Positions 46,597 to 56,363 of a stretch of DNA of 64,000 bases are shown in pieces. The first letter of the stretch is position 1. Every line of letters starts with the position of its first letter. Location: the NCBI RefSeq assembly GCF_030546695.1, contig NZ_JAUOTP010000002.1:186001-250000 (forward strand). Direction: 5' to 3'. A program made the position numbers and the translations under genes. Source of the stretch: Sphingomonas natans. Its GTDB lineage: Bacteria > Pseudomonadota > Alphaproteobacteria > Sphingomonadales > Sphingomonadaceae. The notes under the pieces were generated by a model, which ran no database searches, was not told the origin of the DNA, and saw only the letters and a program-made list of their open reading frames with translations.

Positions 46597-48585
46597 TCAT
46601 TCGCTCCTGATGGTGATGGGGAAATCGTGTGCGGTCTCGGCAACATCCCGTCGGTACAAGCGCTCCGTATCGCCGGGCTGACCCGGTAGAGGCGTGAACC
46701 CCAGCCGGTCATAATGATCCGCTACCATTCCGTTTTGTGCTGTCCTACGGAAACAACCGACGAGTTCGGTCGCGCCGTGCGCAATTGCCTGCTCCACGAC
46801 GACGGCCAAGGTTGCCTCTTCGACACGACGGCCAAGCACGCGACAACTCATCAACCAAGTGTCGAGGAAACAAAGACCGGCACCATCGACGCGGCCGATT
46901 ATCACCGCGATGATCCCATTGTCGCCGAAGCGATCGGTAAGACGGAACTGCAATCCGAACGCCGAAGGATCGGTCATCACGGCGGCAACCTCGTCCTCGG
47001 TGTAGCGACGCGTCGTCAGATTGAACTGGTTGGTCTTGTTAATGAGCTGCACAGTACGAGCCAAACCCACCCGATCGAATGTTCGCCAAGAGAGCGCCAT
47101 CTCGAGCGAAGCGAGATAACCATTCAAATCTGTCGCTTTGGTCCGAGAGGCTTCCCGCTCCCTATTCGTTTCGTACAAGGCCGTCCTGCCTCGATCTTCT
47201 GCCGTGATTGTAAGCCCTTCGAAGTAGCCGGCGTCCGCGAGGCATCGCGCAAACAGTGCCGGATCCTCCGGCAATTCGGGCACCGACACCATCGGAAGCT
47301 CCCGCCGAACCAGGTTCCGCTCGAAGGGATTGTCATCGACGAAAACGAGCGAATCCAGGCCGATGTTGAGCTGGCGGGCAATCTCCTTGAGGTTGCTCGC
47401 TTTGTCGTCCCAATTGGCTACGAAAGCTGAGAAACGGGAGCGCCGCAACACCATGTCCGGATGGTGTTCGAACGGCGAAAGGGCATTGGATTCATCGTTT
47501 TTGGAGCAAGCTGCCAGGAGTATGCCGCGTCGTTCCAGCCCAGCCGCATAGGTCTGAAACGCGGCGAACGCTTCCCCAAGCGGATCACCCTGCCCCACGA
47601 CGATGCCTTGGAGACCATCGTCCCCGATCACGCCGCCCCACAAGGTGTTGTCCAGATCCAGTACCAACGCCTTCGAGGCCCGCCCTTGTCCAGCAGCTAG
47701 CAGCCGGGCCACCAGATCGCCGTACAGCGGCGCCGCGCGCGGTGTTATCTCCTGCTTCGCTCGATGCCAAAGAACAGGATCATGCCAAGCATCGAGACCG
47801 AGCTGCGTTGCCCATGCATCGATCGCCAGCAAACCGACGCCCTCCGCACCGACGATTGCTCTCAAACGGGCGTTCATTTCAGCAGCGATCGCTGCGCGCG
47901 ATCCCGGCAAGTTCTGCTCATTCGATCCCAAAAGCGGCGGAAAGACCGGAAGCACCGTCTGCTGAATGATCTGTGCGCCGAACGCAGCGCGCGCTGAACG
48001 CCAGAGACTCTGGAGGAGATCACAGCGCTGATGCACAACGGCCTCGGCACTCTCTGGATTAAGAGCCGGATCGACATCGCCGACGAGATGACCGGCATCC
48101 AACGCGAAAAGGATGGCAGTCGGGGCAAAGCCGTACAGCCCGGAGGCGGGATTGGCGAGTTCTTGGCGATACTGCCCATAATCGGGCTCGTAGAGCGTAA
48201 TCCACAGACCGCGCCTGAGCCCAGCGACACGTAACGCACTTGCGAGTTGGGCCGTTGTCGACGAAGCCAAGACAGCAAGACGGATTGGACGCGTGGCGAG
48301 GTTCACCGGTGGCCCATCGCCGAACAATCGCATGAGCGCCTTGTCGAGACGACCGACGCGGACAAAATCTAGCTTCACGCCTGCCAGCGCAACCAGCGCG
48401 TTCCAAGCCGCCTCGCCGACTTCCGACCGCTCGATCTCGGCGATACGGACGGACCAGTCATCTATAGATGGCAACCAATAGAGGTTAGCGCTGGGCCCGG
48501 ACGGAGAGGTCAAGAAAACACCTTGGATGATCGGATGGATCGGCTCAAACGCCTGCGCGGCCTTACGCCTGCCCTCGTGAAGCAA
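46597..48585 (-). CDS. FkbH-like HAD-IIIC phosphatase/glyceryl-transfer protein
   Basis: A 662-residue FkbH-like protein. The HAD core starts at VLDLDNTLWGGVIGDDG (about residue 300) with SLVFVDDNPFERNLVR as motif III/IV. A GNAT-like C-terminal part (about 490-650) has QLINKTNQFNLTTRRY and WLMSCRVLGRRVEEA, the standard FkbH C-terminal block. The N-terminal 280 residues are the variable FkbH N-domain. FkbH proteins take 1,3-bisphosphoglycerate and load a glyceryl group onto an ACP; the ACP is the next gene, 1 nt away. The start is TTG immediately after the upstream stop. Confidence 0.85.
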   Translation of the reverse strand: MLHEGRRKAAQAFEPIHPIIQGVFLTSPSGPSANLYWLPSIDDWSVRIAEIERSEVGEAAWNALVALAGVKLDFVRVGRLDKALMRLFGDGPPVNLATRPIRLAVLASSTTAQLASALRVAGLRRGLWITLYEPDYGQYRQELANPASGLYGFAPTAILFALDAGHLVGDVDPALNPESAEAVVHQRCDLLQSLWRSARAAFGAQIIQQTVLPVFPPLLGSNEQNLPGSRAAIAAEMNARLRAIVGAEGVGLLAIDAWATQLGLDAWHDPVLWHRAKQEITPRAAPLYGDLVARLLAAGQGRASKALVLDLDNTLWGGVIGDDGLQGIVVGQGDPLGEAFAAFQTYAAGLERRGILLAACSKNDESNALSPFEHHPDMVLRRSRFSAFVANWDDKASNLKEIARQLNIGLDSLVFVDDNPFERNLVRRELPMVSVPELPEDPALFARCLADAGYFEGLTITAEDRGRTALYETNREREASRTKATDLNGYLASLEMALSWRTFDRVGLARTVQLINKTNQFNLTTRRYTEDEVAAVMTDPSAFGLQFRLTDRFGDNGIIAVIIGRVDGAGLCFLDTWLMSCRVLGRRVEEATLAVVVEQAIAHGATELVGCFRRTAQNGMVADHYDRLGFTPLPGQPGDTERLYRRDVAETAHDFPITIRSE

Positions 48586-50673
48586 TCAAGCGTTGCGCGA
48601 TGATCCCTGTCGGTCGAAGATCGTACTTTCGACGACCCGCCAGACGTCCTCGGGGCTGATGTCGGACATGCAACGCACACCGATTTCGCATTGACTGGCC
48701 GAAGCCTTCGAGCACTCTTTGCAGGCAATATCCGCTGCCGCCCAACTGCTCCGAACGCCGACGGGACCCCACCTGAGCGGATCATGCGAAGCCCCGAAGA
48801 TGGCAACGGTAGGAAGGCCGACGCGCCCGGCAAAATGGGTCGTCCCCGTGTCGAGACCGATAAAACCATCAAGCTTGGCAAGAACCTCACCGAGATCCTC
48901 GATTCGGCAACAACCAGTAAGATCGATCGTCCGCCCCCCAGCACTGAGTTCCGCTATCAGCGCCCGGACCTGCTCTGAGTCGCTTGGTCCTCCTAAGAAC
49001 ACGATATCCACGTTTGGTTGATCGAGAAGCCGGCGGCAGAGCTCTACGAAAGCGTCGTGCGGCCATAGCTTGGTTTCCTTATTCGCGCCGATCGCAACGC
49101 CTATGAACTGACGCTCTCGCCTCAGCAGGCGTCGCTTACGCTGCACGAGTTGCTGGACCGCCGCTGCTGCCGTTGAATTTTGCCGCGGCTCCCGCAGTCG
49201 ATCGACGATCTCTGTTGAAGAGGTGACGAGACTCGGCGCATGCCGGAGCGCCACCATTGCGGCGAGATCGATCAGCTGAAGCTCAACATGCTCAACCGGC
49301 AACTCGGGAGAGCGAGCCTGCATGCAGTGGAGCTCGACAGATGCGATTCTTAAGCGCGTGGGATCGCCGCTCCCTTCGCCCATCGCGGGCGCGACCTCGA
49401 CGCGGATCGGCTCCGCACTATCCACAAGTTCAATCTCGAAAGGCGTTTCGAAGAGTCCTGATTCGCAAACAGCCTGTGCCGTCGAGATCCGAGCCACCAC
49501 CTGCCCCGGACGAGCCCCCCCTATCGTGAGTGTGAGTGGCACCCAGTCTTCTGGCTCACCCACCCACACGCGCAGGACACCGCGATATCGGCCAGCACGA
49601 AGGAGAAACGGCGCCGAGCGGGCAATACGTCCGACCGACGTCAGCTCGCACTGCATCGCCAGGACAACCGGCTCGTCGCCCGATTTGAAAAGGTGGGAGG
49701 CCTCTCCACCTCCTCCTGTGAGCCACACTCGTGCCTCTGTGTGACTCACGCCCGTATGACCCTGGACCTCCACTAGGAGGTCTACCTTCGGCTGGCTTGT
49801 CGAACATAAGAGGTTAAAGGGCGCACGGCCGATCGTCGTCCAACGACCCCATGGCTCCCAGTCAAGCCAACCTGGACCGAACGCCATTTCGGATCGATCG
49901 ATTGTAACGAGAGGCTCAGCCGTCAAAGCGGGTGTGCCGCCAGCGATTGATTGCCGCATGTGAATGGCGCGAAGGGCGGCACCGAGCGGTCGATTGTCCG
50001 GAAACCCTTCATCACTCGGCGCCCATACGGCATCGGTCGAGAGTTCGATGTCCACCCGGCCCACCGTACCGGACAAACAAAGCCCCTTCTCGTCGACCGT
50101 ATGCCCCATTCCACCCTCAAGATCACAGGGGCGAAGACTAAGGCTCGTCATGCCGGTATCGAATCCGCGATGCGTCACGGGCAGGGCGACGTCTAGATAA
50201 CTGTAGGTCAGCAGGTCGCCAAAACCGGCGCGGACGTCCGCCTCGAAGATCTTGAGAAGCGCGCGTGTATCTTCGTCACGCCGAAGGTCGATCGCCAGGT
50301 CAAACCTCGGCAGCGCAAGTGCACGCAGCCCATCAATCGCCTCCCGACGACGTTGCTCGCGCGTATCACGATCCATATCGCCGAGGCTGTTTTCAGCAAA
50401 GAGATCGACCGGGTAGATCTCGTCAGCAATCTCCAGCCTGCGGGCTAACCCAACATTCCATGGCCCACAGATCAAAGTGATGTGCGCGTCGGCAAACGAT
50501 TTTCGCAGGAGCATCAAGGCCGGCGCAGCGATCAGGAGATCCCCGATATGATCAGGCTTGATGCAGAGAATACGGCTGACAGGCCGTTTGACGGGCGCCC
50601 CTCCAACTACCACCGCCCGAACGCGAGGGGCGTCAGCGTCGGGAAGTGCAATCGCCGCCACCCGCCTGGTCAC
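48586..50673 (-). CDS. GT9-type glycosyltransferase with large beta insertion
   Basis: A 695-residue GT9-like enzyme. The N-terminal Rossmann domain (about 30-165) has ILCIKPDHIGDLLIAAPALML and FDLAIDLRRDEDT. A long beta-rich insertion (about 170-505) holds a SAPFLLRAGRYRGVLRVWV element. The C-terminal donor domain (about 525-690) has IGVAIGANKETKLWP and GLDTGTTHFAGRVGLPTV, with a CKEC...CEIG..C cysteine cluster. It is the single-chain equivalent of the split pair at 30138/30692. The gene is 2 nt after kpsD and abuts the FkbH-like gene, so its synthesis is tied to export and FkbH/ACP. Donor probably an ADP- or other NDP-sugar. Confidence 0.78.
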   Translation of the reverse strand: MTRRVAAIALPDADAPRVRAVVVGGAPVKRPVSRILCIKPDHIGDLLIAAPALMLLRKSFADAHITLICGPWNVGLARRLEIADEIYPVDLFAENSLGDMDRDTREQRRREAIDGLRALALPRFDLAIDLRRDEDTRALLKIFEADVRAGFGDLLTYSYLDVALPVTHRGFDTGMTSLSLRPCDLEGGMGHTVDEKGLCLSGTVGRVDIELSTDAVWAPSDEGFPDNRPLGAALRAIHMRQSIAGGTPALTAEPLVTIDRSEMAFGPGWLDWEPWGRWTTIGRAPFNLLCSTSQPKVDLLVEVQGHTGVSHTEARVWLTGGGGEASHLFKSGDEPVVLAMQCELTSVGRIARSAPFLLRAGRYRGVLRVWVGEPEDWVPLTLTIGGARPGQVVARISTAQAVCESGLFETPFEIELVDSAEPIRVEVAPAMGEGSGDPTRLRIASVELHCMQARSPELPVEHVELQLIDLAAMVALRHAPSLVTSSTEIVDRLREPRQNSTAAAAVQQLVQRKRRLLRRERQFIGVAIGANKETKLWPHDAFVELCRRLLDQPNVDIVFLGGPSDSEQVRALIAELSAGGRTIDLTGCCRIEDLGEVLAKLDGFIGLDTGTTHFAGRVGLPTVAIFGASHDPLRWGPVGVRSSWAAADIACKECSKASASQCEIGVRCMSDISPEDVWRVVESTIFDRQGSSRNA

Positions 50674-50675
50674 AA

Positions 50676-51836
50676 TCAGTTTTTCTGCGTCAGCACTCGC
50701 GCCGTTACGAAAGGCGTGAAAAGCTGATTGATGATGCTGACCATCTTCGTCGGCCGATTGGCAGCCGCATTGGCGATATAGATCACGTCCTTGTCGCGGA
50801 TAGCAAACTTCTGGGCCAGGAAATAACTAGCCGGCTCCATCATATTCAGGCGATAGATAACCGGCTGTGCCCTCGCATCTGACTGCGCCATGGGATCATA
50901 ACGGAACAGAAAGACGGCGGAAGGATCAGCGCGCTCATCCTGCGGCCCACCGGCGCGGGCTACCGCCTCTGCGAGCGACAGGTCGCCGGTTTCGAATGCA
51001 ACTTGCGAAACGCGGGTCGTTGCCCCGAGCACGATGAAGCTGCGAGGCCGCTTGATGAGCTCGATGCGATCACCGGGGATCAGAACGAGATCATCGGCTG
51101 CACCGGCACGAATGCGGCCCAGACGCTCCTCGACCGTCTGGCTACCGCGATTGAAGCGAACCAGCGTGTCCTCGGAAGAATTGGCAGCTCCGCCTCCAAG
51201 AGCGATCGCGTCGAGGAGCCGCTCCCGTTGCAAGGTCAGTTCGAACCTACCCGGCTTGCGAACGTCGCCGCCGACATAGACAGTGCCGCTCAGGTTCGAC
51301 CGGACGGCAACCACGGCTTGCGGGCTCTGCGACTTGCCGCGAAGTCCGCGGACGATCATGTCCTGGATCTCCGGGGGAGTACGTCCGGCCACTTGCAGCC
51401 GGCCGATATATGGAAGACTGATGCCCCCCTGCCGATCCACAACGATCGCGGGAAAAGTCACATTTCGCGCGCCCGAATCGAAGCCCTGCCCTACTTCTCC
51501 GCCGCCGGACGTCCCGAAAAGCGAAACGCCGACCTCGAAAATGCCGATCCCCAAAACGTCACCGGGCCCGACCACATCGTTACGGCCCTCGGCAGCAAGA
51601 CCTGCAAGAGTGGGCGCCGCGCGATCGACAACGTCCGCCTTGGCCTCAATTTCCGCCAGAACGGGTGCCGTGATGTCCGCGATTCGAAAACCGATTGTGT
51701 TGCCGCTGCTGTTAACCCGGCGCTTTATTTCCCCCGCGGTGGGGCCGCTGGCAGGCAATGTTGCGCACGCGCTCAGCGATCCCAACAATATGGTGACAAG
51801 CCCCGTGCGGAGGGGAGCGGAGAGGCGGTAAAGCAT
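50676..51836 (-). CDS. kpsD: Outer-membrane polysaccharide export lipoprotein (KpsD/Wza, OPX)
   Basis: A 386-residue OPX protein with a type II signal peptide: positively charged start, hydrophobic core, and lipobox LSAC with the lipidated C24. The poly-export domain begins near VVGPGDVLGIGIFEV, and SLBB-like repeats follow (VYVGGDVRKPGRFELT and the later FIVLGATTRVSQVAFE). The length is that of Wza rather than the longer E. coli KpsD. It forms the outer-membrane channel docking on KpsE. The start was placed at ATG 51836 because the signal peptide begins there. It is followed at 2 nt by the GT9 gene. Confidence 0.88.
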   Translation of the reverse strand: MLYRLSAPLRTGLVTILLGSLSACATLPASGPTAGEIKRRVNSSGNTIGFRIADITAPVLAEIEAKADVVDRAAPTLAGLAAEGRNDVVGPGDVLGIGIFEVGVSLFGTSGGGEVGQGFDSGARNVTFPAIVVDRQGGISLPYIGRLQVAGRTPPEIQDMIVRGLRGKSQSPQAVVAVRSNLSGTVYVGGDVRKPGRFELTLQRERLLDAIALGGGAANSSEDTLVRFNRGSQTVEERLGRIRAGAADDLVLIPGDRIELIKRPRSFIVLGATTRVSQVAFETGDLSLAEAVARAGGPQDERADPSAVFLFRYDPMAQSDARAQPVIYRLNMMEPASYFLAQKFAIRDKDVIYIANAAANRPTKMVSIINQLFTPFVTARVLTQKN

Positions 51837-51951
51837 TAAGGTCGGAAATCCTCCGGACGTGCGCCTGAACATGAGGGCGAGCGCGTGCTTTCGGCGACGC
51901 CCTAACCAAGCCGGCTTCTAGTGCCCGCTCACCGCCGGATCAATCGAGCAT

Positions 51952-52614
51952 TCAGAAGGATCGCCGCTGCAGGCGGCTATGCACCTCGCTAGCCTCCTCG
52001 ATCGTGTCGAAAAAGACCACCGACCCCCCGTAAACCACGGCTCCGCGCTTGCAATATTGCTTGAGGGAGCCGGGATCGTGGGAGATCATGATGATCGATG
52101 CGTGATCGCGGCGGTGAAGCAGCGCCTCCTCCGATCGCGCCCTAAACCGCTCGTCGCCGGCGCCTGTAACCTCGTCGACCAGATAGCATTCGAAGTTGAT
52201 CGCAAGCGACACACCGAAGGCCAGCCGCGCACCCATGCCAGCCGAATAGGTTTGTACCGGCTGATGCAGATAGGGTCCGAGCTGTGCGAAATCTTCGACA
52301 AAATCCAGGAGTTCATCCTCGGGCTGATTATAGATGCGGGCGATAAAGCGAGCGTTGTCCGCACCGGTCAGACTGCCCTGAAAGCAACTGCCGAAGCCGA
52401 TAGGCCAGGACGTGTTCATCGTCCTGGTGATCGTGCCAGTGGATGGCTGCTCGACGCCGCCAATCAGCCTCATTAACGTCGATTTGCCGGCACCGTTCGC
52501 ACCGCAAATCCCGATGCTCTCCCCACGCTGGATGGTGAAATTCAGATTATTGTAAACGCGCTTCTCGAATTTCCTGATGTGATAGGTCTTGGAAACATTC
52601 TCGAATCGGATCAT
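51952..52614 (-). CDS. kpsT: Capsule ABC exporter ATPase KpsT
   Basis: A 220-residue ABC ATPase. It has Walker A GANGAGKST (about 38-46), the KpsT-type signature YSAGMGARLAFGVSLA, Walker B CYLVDEVTGAGD and the switch ISHD. It powers KpsM (13604) in exporting the polysaccharide. ATG 52614 begins MIRFENVSKTY, the normal KpsT start; the frame open to 52689 overlaps the divergent GT4 gene and is not used. Only 66 nt separate its start from that gene, so their promoters must overlap. Confidence 0.9.
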   Translation of the reverse strand: MIRFENVSKTYHIRKFEKRVYNNLNFTIQRGESIGICGANGAGKSTLMRLIGGVEQPSTGTITRTMNTSWPIGFGSCFQGSLTGADNARFIARIYNQPEDELLDFVEDFAQLGPYLHQPVQTYSAGMGARLAFGVSLAINFECYLVDEVTGAGDERFRARSEEALLHRRDHASIIMISHDPGSLKQYCKRGAVVYGGSVVFFDTIEEASEVHSRLQRRSF

Positions 52615-52680
52615 GCAAGCGGGACCTTGTAGCCAGATCGACGCTGCGGAAGCGCCGATCGCTGTTCCCATTAGCCGGTG

Positions 52681-53838
52681 ATGCCCCAAGCGCCAAATCT
52701 ACGACTGTGCGTTGACGGGCGGATGCTGGCTCCAGGGGGGACAGGCGTCTCCACATATGCACGGTCGATTGCTACGGCACAGCGGGGCATTTCCCCGTCC
52801 GCCCTCATACTCCACGATCAGTCGACGCAAGGTTGGTTGGCGGGAGGTCGGCTCCGTCGATGGGCACGCGCGCTGCTCCCCCTCTCAGCGCAAGCTCACG
52901 CCATAGGGGACCATATCCTTTTCGCCCCCGACCTTTATCGGCTCGCCCAAGTCTATTTCGATCTGCATGGCCGGCTCTTGGAAGTCCGCAGCCCGATAGA
53001 GGGCGGCATTATGCACTGGACCTACCCGGTGCCGCTTCGGCTAGTCGGCTGGCGCAATGTCTATACCATTCACGATGCGATTCCCCTGGCACATCCTGAA
53101 CTCAGTCAGATCGATCCGGTCCGGCATCGCAAGCTGCTTTCGCGGATCGTCGATCAGGCGGACGGCATAGTCACAGTCTCCAACGCTGCTCGGGGCGAAA
53201 TCGCGAACGAGCTGGGCATAGAGCCCGCGCAAATCGTGAATTGCAGCCAACCCGTCAGTCCGGCGTCCGACGGAGGACCTCCGCCGGCGGGGCTGACGTC
53301 TCGCAACTACCTCCTCGCGCTCGGCTCCGTCGAACCTCGCAAGAACGTCCAGCGCTTGCTGAAAGCGTATGCGGCTAGCCAAGTGCGGATGCCGCTCGTG
53401 GTCGCGGGCCCCGCGTCGCAACTCTATCCCGATCTGGAAGCCGCTATCGCAACGACCCCGGGGGCCATTCGCCTACCGGACGTCGCAGCGGGCGATCTCG
53501 GTCGACTGATATCCGGCGCTCGCGCGCTGGTCATGCCGTCGCTGGCCGAAGGCTTCGGCCTGCCGGTCGCCGAGGCGATGGCCTTGGGGACTCCGGTTAT
53601 AACAGCCTGCCGCGGCGCGCTGGCGGAGACTGCGGGGGGGGGAGCTTTGCTCATCGAACCGACAGACATTTCAGCGCTTGCGTGCGCTCTTCAGCAAATA
53701 ACAACTGATCCAGACTTGTGTCGTCGCCTCTCGGAGGCTGGGCTTCGGAATACCAGCCGTTTCTCGCCCGCAATGTTCGCTGGCGCTCTTGCTAGCTTCT
53801 ACGGTGATCTGCTTGCCGCCACGTCGCACTCACGATAG
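52681..53838 (+). CDS. Glycosyltransferase family 4 (paralogue a)
   Basis: A 385-residue GT-B enzyme. The N-terminal domain has GTGVSTYARSI and IMHWTYPVPLRLVGWRNVYTIHD. The C-terminal domain has LALGSVEPRKNVQRL and PSLAEGFGLPVAEAMALGTPVI, the GT4 donor site. It is closely related to the next gene, which shares the MHWTYP block. A GTG at 52678 immediately precedes the ATG. It is divergent from kpsT. Confidence 0.83.
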   Translation: MPQAPNLRLCVDGRMLAPGGTGVSTYARSIATAQRGISPSALILHDQSTQGWLAGGRLRRWARALLPLSAQAHAIGDHILFAPDLYRLAQVYFDLHGRLLEVRSPIEGGIMHWTYPVPLRLVGWRNVYTIHDAIPLAHPELSQIDPVRHRKLLSRIVDQADGIVTVSNAARGEIANELGIEPAQIVNCSQPVSPASDGGPPPAGLTSRNYLLALGSVEPRKNVQRLLKAYAASQVRMPLVVAGPASQLYPDLEAAIATTPGAIRLPDVAAGDLGRLISGARALVMPSLAEGFGLPVAEAMALGTPVITACRGALAETAGGGALLIEPTDISALACALQQITTDPDLCRRLSEAGLRNTSRFSPAMFAGALASFYGDLLAATSHSR

Positions 53839-53848
53839 CGCCGCGCGA

Positions 53849-55207
53849 ATGAATCGGATGCGAATCGGGATCGACGGCTACAATCTTGCTCTCCCAAATG
53901 GCACCGGCGTCGCGACATACGGCTACACGCTCGCATCCGTTCTCAAAGCAAGCGACTTTGACGTCGAAGGCGTCTTCGGCATCGATGCCGGAAAAGATGC
54001 CGCACTGCGCGAGATCCTATTCTTCGAAACGCTCGGCAAATCGCCGGTCGAGCGATCGCTCGAACAGCGCCGGCAGGACAAACGGGCGCTTCGTCGCCGA
54101 GCACTCAATCCGTTCGCCTCACCTCGGTTGGACGATGTGCCGCTGAGCGGGCGCGTGGTGACGCAACCGCTCGCGGATCGTCTCCCGGCGTTCGACCGCA
54201 TCATGAGCGCTCCGCGCCTTTTCGATCTCGCACATTGCCATTTCGCTTATTACGGTCGCCTACTGCCGATCAGGATGAGCACCCCGCCTCCGATCATGCA
54301 CTGGACCTATCCGATCCCAATACGGCTCGTTGGTGCCCGCAACATCTATACATTGCACGATCTGGTGCCGCTTCGGCTTCCCTACACAACGACGGATCCC
54401 AAGAGGCGCTATCGCCATTTGATTTCTAGGATCGCCGCAACCGCCGATCATCTGTGCACGGTGTCGGAGGCAAGTCGTAACGACATACTGACCGAGTTCG
54501 GAATGAACCCCGGGGATATCTCGAACACTTATCAAGCCGCCATCATGCCGCCAGGAACGCTCGCCAGGACAGTTGCCGAAGATGCCGCAGTGATCGAGAA
54601 CATTTTCGGCCTGCCTCATCGCGGCTATTTCCTGTTCTTTGGAGCCATCGAGCCCAAAAAAAACGTCGGGCGCCTCATCGAAGCCTATCTTTCGCTTGGG
54701 TTGTCGACACCGCTCGTCATCGTGGGCGGCCGAGGTTGGCAGAACGAGGGCGAACTGGCGCTTCTCGGCACCGCCGCCGGGACGAGCGATGAGGAAGATC
54801 AGATCGGCAGCGTGAACGCCCGCGATCCATCACGGCGCGTTATTCGGCTGACGCATCTCTCCCGGTCCTTGTTGTTAAAGCTGATCCGTTCCGCGCGCGC
54901 CGCCCTGTTTCCCTCCATCAGCGAAGGCTTCGGGCTTCCCATTTTGGAAGCGATGCAGCTCGGCACTCCGGTGCTTACCTCGAACATCAGTGCGATGCCC
55001 GAACTTGCCGGCGACGCTGCCGTCTTGGTCGATCCGTACGACACGTTTGCGATCGCTCAAAACATCGCGCACCTCGACACAGACCGGAGCCTGCGCGAGC
55101 GGCTGAGTCGCGCTGGTCCTCTTCGCGCCGAGCATTTTTCACCGGAGCGTTACAGCACGCGCCTCAGGACAATGTATTCCGAGGTGATGGCCGCGCCCCT
55201 CAGGTGA
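53849..55207 (+). CDS. Glycosyltransferase family 4 (paralogue b)
   Basis: A 452-residue GT4 enzyme with IGIDGYNLALPNGTGVATY, IMHWTYPIPIRLVGARNIYTLHD, FFGAIEPKKNVGRLIEAY and PSISEGFGLPILEAMQLGTPVL. It is a paralogue of the preceding gene with an insertion of roughly 60 residues before the hinge. The pair probably arose by tandem duplication and adds related sugars. I start at ATG 53849; the frame extends back to 53789 inside the neighbour. It overlaps the convergent gene by 8 nt at its 3' end. Confidence 0.83.
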   Translation: MNRMRIGIDGYNLALPNGTGVATYGYTLASVLKASDFDVEGVFGIDAGKDAALREILFFETLGKSPVERSLEQRRQDKRALRRRALNPFASPRLDDVPLSGRVVTQPLADRLPAFDRIMSAPRLFDLAHCHFAYYGRLLPIRMSTPPPIMHWTYPIPIRLVGARNIYTLHDLVPLRLPYTTTDPKRRYRHLISRIAATADHLCTVSEASRNDILTEFGMNPGDISNTYQAAIMPPGTLARTVAEDAAVIENIFGLPHRGYFLFFGAIEPKKNVGRLIEAYLSLGLSTPLVIVGGRGWQNEGELALLGTAAGTSDEEDQIGSVNARDPSRRVIRLTHLSRSLLLKLIRSARAALFPSISEGFGLPILEAMQLGTPVLTSNISAMPELAGDAAVLVDPYDTFAIAQNIAHLDTDRSLRERLSRAGPLRAEHFSPERYSTRLRTMYSEVMAAPLR

Positions 55208-56363
55208 TAAGCGCGGCTTTTCTGCAGACGATGCCACATGCCGAGAGACCGTTCGGTCCGACGATCAGCTTACGGTCGTCGATCCGGAATTCCGCGACGT
55301 CGTGCCCACGCGAGATCAAGATGATACAAATCCGCTCGATGTCGCCCCGAGCGAACGGCCCGACCGTCTCGCCGCTAGGATCATAATCGATGACATGCAC
55401 GGCCAGGCCACCGGGACGAAGAGCGGCCATCGCCGCTTCGATAAACCGAACGCCTGCGGCTGCGGAACCGAGCCGCGAACACAAGCCGTCGGTCCATAGA
55501 AAATCGTAGTTGACCACCTCCGGCGAGAGAGGGTCTAAAGCGGCGACCCGTGTGGAAACACCAGATCCGCCAAGCGCCTCTCGTTCGGGCGGAATGATCG
55601 CATCGACATCACAGCCCTCTGCCGTCAATTTCTCGAAGATGGCCTCCTCTTCGCAATCGAGCCCGGCGCCTCGCGCGCCAGGCCTCAAGAAGCCATACGC
55701 CCGCACGGCTTGAACGACATAGCTGCTCTTCCAGCGAGTCAGCGCCGTCGTTCGATCGTGAGCTCCGCCAAACCACTGCCGGGCGTCCAATCCGCGCAAT
55801 TGCAGATCCGTCGCGAGTTGGGTGACCGGCGTCTTCAGCGTTGCCGGCGCAAGCGACACGAGCTCCGGTGTGGCGAGGCTCTCTCCGCCGAAGGCAGTGT
55901 TGCGTGCTTCCGCCACCACCTCACGCATCTCGTTCGGGTCCGCCGGACGATCAAGCACCACCTGCAGGTCAGACGCCTCCGCGTCCGTGTCGCCGATTAT
56001 GCCGCCATACAGAGCGTAGATGACACCGTGAAAAGCCTCGAAACGCAACTGGTGAAAGCCATTGACTGCCACCAAGCGATTCAAGGCGATCCGTTCGGCC
56101 GTTGCGAGGCGCGCATGCTGTTCGCCAGCGGACAGCATGTGAACGCGCAGATTCAAGGTGCCCGTGGTGGCCTTCAGCGAACCGAAATGCACTTTGAAGT
56201 GCGCAATGCCCTCGGCGACCACTACGTAAGGCGTGTGAAAAGCGTAGTCGCCGTCGGGCGCCCCTTCGCCGCCAAGGCCATTGATCCGGCTAGCCATGCC
56301 AGGAACATAGGCGAACGGATCGAGCGCAAGTTCGCCCATCGGGGCACTGGTTTCGACGCTCAT
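55200..56363 (-). CDS. Beta module-methyltransferase-like protein
   Basis: A 387-residue protein. The N-terminal 140 residues look beta-rich, with YAFHTPYVVVAEGIAHFKV, a loose match to the GPY-x-x-L-x-A-G module seen elsewhere in the window. The C-terminal half resembles a SAM methyltransferase fold: GLDCEEEAIFEKL, VVNYDFLWTDGLCSRLG, and AMAALRPGGLAVHVIDY as the motif-V region. A canonical glycine-rich SAM loop is not obvious. The substrate is unknown. ATG 56363 follows AGGT by 5 nt, preferred over the GTG at 56369. Confidence 0.6.
   Translation of the reverse strand: MSVETSAPMGELALDPFAYVPGMASRINGLGGEGAPDGDYAFHTPYVVVAEGIAHFKVHFGSLKATTGTLNLRVHMLSAGEQHARLATAERIALNRLVAVNGFHQLRFEAFHGVIYALYGGIIGDTDAEASDLQVVLDRPADPNEMREVVAEARNTAFGGESLATPELVSLAPATLKTPVTQLATDLQLRGLDARQWFGGAHDRTTALTRWKSSYVVQAVRAYGFLRPGARGAGLDCEEEAIFEKLTAEGCDVDAIIPPEREALGGSGVSTRVAALDPLSPEVVNYDFLWTDGLCSRLGSAAAGVRFIEAAMAALRPGGLAVHVIDYDPSGETVGPFARGDIERICIILISRGHDVAEFRIDDRKLIVGPNGLSACGIVCRKAALIT

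Noticed and set aside
51003-51839. A 278-codon plus-strand frame opposite kpsD.
   Set aside because: kpsD on the other strand has a lipobox and export domains; this frame is a shadow.
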